Source of the DNA: Ilumatobacteraceae bacterium | Lineage (GTDB): Bacteria; Actinomycetota; Acidimicrobiia; Acidimicrobiales; Ilumatobacteraceae | Assembly (NCBI GenBank): GCA_022843125.1 | Contig: JALHOG010000027.1 | Span: 1 to 61,863 of the forward strand | Length of the DNA stretch: 61,863 nt | Direction: 5' to 3' | In this document: positions 59,859 through 61,863 of the stretch, piece after piece | Position numbering within the stretch: the stretch's first letter is position 1 | Layout: the number at the start of each line of letters is the position of its first letter | The notes under the pieces: model-generated | What the model was told of the DNA's origin: nothing | Seen by the model: the letters and a program-made list of their open reading frames with translations, nothing else | The model's database searches: none | Translations under genes and position numbers: made by a program

Positions 59859-60580
59859 CGCACCACTCCGTCCCACTGGCCCTCGATGATCTGCGCGACC
59901 CGCTTCCAGACGCCTGCGTCGAGGCGCAAATCGACAGAGACCTCCTGCGTGATGACCCCCTCGTTCAGCAGGGTCCTTGTCCCGTTATCTGCGATGTCAT
60001 AGCTGATGAACGGGACGACGTGGCACAGCAAGAGGCGGACCTCGTCCGGGTTCTGCAGCCGGGTCGGTCCCTGAAGGATCTCGAACGACTGAGGCGGCGC
60101 CGGGAGACGCTCGACGCGCCGATTGTTCGTCCGGAATACGTTGATCGTCTCGGCGAAGTCACCGGTCTCGAAGCCGATCGTGTAGTCGAGTGCGGCTTGA
60201 ACGAGGGCGTCGTTGGTTGGATCGGCGAGCGCCTCGTAGTAGCGGCGGAAGCCCTCGCGGAAGTCGCGGTCGATCACCTGGACTTCTTCGAGAGTGAAGC
60301 CATCGGGGACCGGGAGGGGGCGCGTCGATGCGGTGACCTCCGGGGCGGTGGGGGCTGGGGTGGAGGGGGGAGCGGTCGGTGCGGTCGTCGCCGGCACCGT
60401 GGTGGTGGTGGACGTGATGGTTGTCGACGTCGTGATGGCGGTGGTCGTCGTCGTGGTGGTTGCGACCGTGGTGGGTGTGATCGACGTCGGCGGGGTCGTG
60501 TCGGCTGCGTCTCCACCGCCGGAGCAGGCGGACCCCACCAGCGCGACCAGTGCCAGCGGGACCACGAGTCGTGTCGCCAT
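59840..60580 (-). CDS. lipoprotein with Thr-rich linker
   Basis: A 246-residue lipoprotein: signal peptide with lipobox LVGSAC, a linker of about 70 residues rich in Thr and Pro, then a globular domain of about 150 residues (DGFTLEEVQVIDRDFREGFR, RYYEALADPTNDALVQAALD, DEVRLLLCHVVPFISYDIAD, VSVDLRLDAGVWKRVAQIIE) that looks like a small SnoaL/NTF2-type fold. The ligand is unknown. First gene of a pair with the downstream secreted protein. Confidence 0.7.
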   Translation of the reverse strand: MATRLVVPLALVALVGSACSGGGDAADTTPPTSITPTTVATTTTTTTAITTSTTITSTTTTVPATTAPTAPPSTPAPTAPEVTASTRPLPVPDGFTLEEVQVIDRDFREGFRRYYEALADPTNDALVQAALDYTIGFETGDFAETINVFRTNNRRVERLPAPPQSFEILQGPTRLQNPDEVRLLLCHVVPFISYDIADNGTRTLLNEGVITQEVSVDLRLDAGVWKRVAQIIEGQWDGVVRCQDMS

Positions 60581-60756
60581 CACGTGAGTGTAGGAGGGGT
60601 GCCTGAGGGGCGGTTGTCGCACTCCGCCATTCATCCACGTCACGGCGCAGCGGGAAACGGGGACGACTCCCCGCGGGACGACACGGTCGATCACCGATGT
60701 CGCAGGCCACTCGAAATTCCCCCGGCTCACCGGTGCGACTCTGCGACACTCTGCCG

Positions 60757-61536
60757 ATGCGGGGACCCTCGGCTGGTGCGCTTGCGGTGGTGATGGTGTC
60801 GATCCTGGCGGCGTGCGGCGGGAGCGGCGACGACGCCAGCGGTGCCGACACGACGATCGGCGGTGTCGACGTCGCTGACACCACGCTCCCCGCCGTGGCG
60901 GCGACCGACCCGCCGATCACCACGTCGACGTCGACCACCACGACCACCACGACGACGACCACCACGACGACGACCACCACGACGACGACGACCACGCCAC
61001 CGACGACGGCGCCCGAGGAGAACTGCCTCGAGGGATCGTGGTGGCTGTCGCCGGACGGCGTGAGCGCCCTCTACACCAACCTGCTCCCAGGCTTCCCGGT
61101 CACCGTCACGGGCTCGCACTGGGTCGACTTCGTCGGCAACACGGTCGACTTCCGGGTCTTCCTCGAGGTCACCTTCGCGATCGGCGACACCAAGGTCGCG
61201 TTCGGCCTCGACCAGCTCGGCACCGGCACCTACACCGTCACCGACAACGTGCTCGCGATCACCTACGACACCTTCGAGTCGGTCATCCACGACGGATACG
61301 GCAGCGCGATCAACGACCCCAGCTTCAACCCCGACACGTACGTCGACGCACGCAACGAGATCACCGACAACGGCGACGGCACCATCACGATCAACCGCGT
61401 CACGGTCCCGGTGATCGAGATCCCGCCGGTCGCCGGCGGGCCGGTCACCTGTGGCGGCGGCGACACCACCACCATGTCGCTCGGCTACACCTCCGGTCTC
61501 GCCGACACCGTCGCCATCTACCAACGCCAGACCTGA
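60757..61536 (+). CDS. lipoprotein with an extreme poly-Thr linker
   Basis: A 259-residue lipoprotein. The lipobox is ILAAC; more than 25 Thr residues in a row or nearly so follow (60921-60993, ACC/ACG codons). The globular domain then reads NCLEGSWWLSPDGVSALYTN, GTYTVTDNVLAITYDTFESV and DNGDGTITINRVTVPVIEIP, beta-rich and resembling lipocalin-like binding folds. The Thr tract is probably an extended, glycosylatable stalk and may vary in length between strains. Confidence 0.75.
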   Translation: MRGPSAGALAVVMVSILAACGGSGDDASGADTTIGGVDVADTTLPAVAATDPPITTSTSTTTTTTTTTTTTTTTTTTTTTPPTTAPEENCLEGSWWLSPDGVSALYTNLLPGFPVTVTGSHWVDFVGNTVDFRVFLEVTFAIGDTKVAFGLDQLGTGTYTVTDNVLAITYDTFESVIHDGYGSAINDPSFNPDTYVDARNEITDNGDGTITINRVTVPVIEIPPVAGGPVTCGGGDTTTMSLGYTSGLADTVAIYQRQT

Positions 61537-61618
61537 CGTCGGCTGAGGGGAATCCGGTCGGACACCGGATGAACGAAGTGGACTTCCGGATAGGTCGGCT
61601 CATCTGGGAGTGTGTCGC

Positions 61619-61863
61619 ATGCGCGCGGTCGTTGCTCTCGTTCTCGTCGGTTCGCTGGCTGCGGGTTGCTCGGGATCCTCCGACGAACCGGCCGCCACCG
61701 CGCCCACGACCTCGGCGGACACGACACCCTCCGTCACCACGGCGAGCGGGCGGGCGGCCGACGTGGTGGACGGCGAGCGGATCGAGTCGCTCACCGACCT
61801 GCTGCCCGACGACGCCCGGGCCGTCTACGCGGTCGACGTCGCAGCCCTCGCCGTCGCCGGCGT
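61619..61863 (+). CDS. lipoprotein, N-terminal part (cut by right edge)
   Basis: Starts MRAVVALVLVGSLAAGCSGS, a textbook signal peptide and lipobox, followed by a Thr/Ala linker. The frame is open to the window edge. The mature domain is mostly outside the window. Confidence 0.75.
   Translation, partial: MRAVVALVLVGSLAAGCSGSSDEPAATAPTTSADTTPSVTTASGRAADVVDGERIESLTDLLPDDARAVYAVDVAALAVAG

Noticed and set aside
60921..60993. Poly-Thr coding tract as a CRISPR-like or microsatellite array
   Set aside because: It is an in-frame ACC/ACG run in a lipoprotein linker; similar shorter linkers occur in neighbouring lipoproteins.

Overview
The window is high-GC bacterial DNA. GC-rich third positions, many GTG and leaderless starts, lipoproteins with long Thr/Pro linkers, and a PadR/TetR/PspC-type housekeeping set suggest an actinobacterium, probably of the Acidimicrobiia (Ilumatobacter-like). 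The class is an inference from gene style, not from a marker gene. No rRNA, tRNA or CRISPR array was seen.

Layout. 0-12.2 kb is mostly ordinary chromosome: a RecQ-type helicase (cut by the left edge), a large lipoprotein, a secreted alpha/beta hydrolase, a double-cupin protein with an MFS exporter, two MDR oxidoreductases facing a TetR regulator, and a PspC protein. 12.3-23.7 kb is dense in toxin-antitoxin (TA) modules: MazEF-like, two copies of an XRE plus DUF6036-nucleotidyltransferase pair, two Phd/PIN pairs, a decayed PIN fragment, a decayed RelE-like pair and a HipBA pair. They are interleaved with a DUF2786 protein and an enoyl-CoA hydratase.

23.8-43.1 kb is a defence block. A PLD-helicase-DUF3427 protein and a lower-GC Sll1717-type P-loop ATPase run rightwards and converge on a long leftward operon: brxE-brxA-brxB-brxC-pglX (split in two)-pglZ-brxL-small membrane protein. 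This is a BREX phage-resistance system whose head (brxE, brxA, brxB) matches type 6 and whose tail (brxL) matches type 1. Almost every junction is a 1-4 base stop/start overlap or a gap of a few bases, so the products should be made together. pglX is broken into two coupled ORFs inside the methyltransferase, and the second half is less GC-rich.

43.2-50.4 kb holds a small membrane protein behind a long hairpin-rich leader, an unknown protein behind a damage-type promoter, an IS3-family relic, an excisionase-like DNA-binding protein, a patatin-like phospholipase interrupted by an in-frame TAA, and a NERD-UvrD helicase. 50.5-61.9 kb returns to lipoproteins and more TA modules: HipBA, a Panacea (DUF4065) pair, two VapBC pairs and an MNT/HEPN pair, plus PadR with its membrane partner.

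Two threads run through the window. First, at least six genes (recQ, the DUF2786 gene, an unknown gene at 17.8 kb, an unknown gene at 44.2 kb, the Panacea pair and the MNT/HEPN pair) share an upstream motif TGYCACACC...TANNNT. Its spacing equals that of mycobacterial recA-NDp (PafBC) damage promoters. Second, a palindromic element with CCCGTTC-GGTCACC arms recurs five times between 4 and 15 kb, each time just downstream of a leftward gene.
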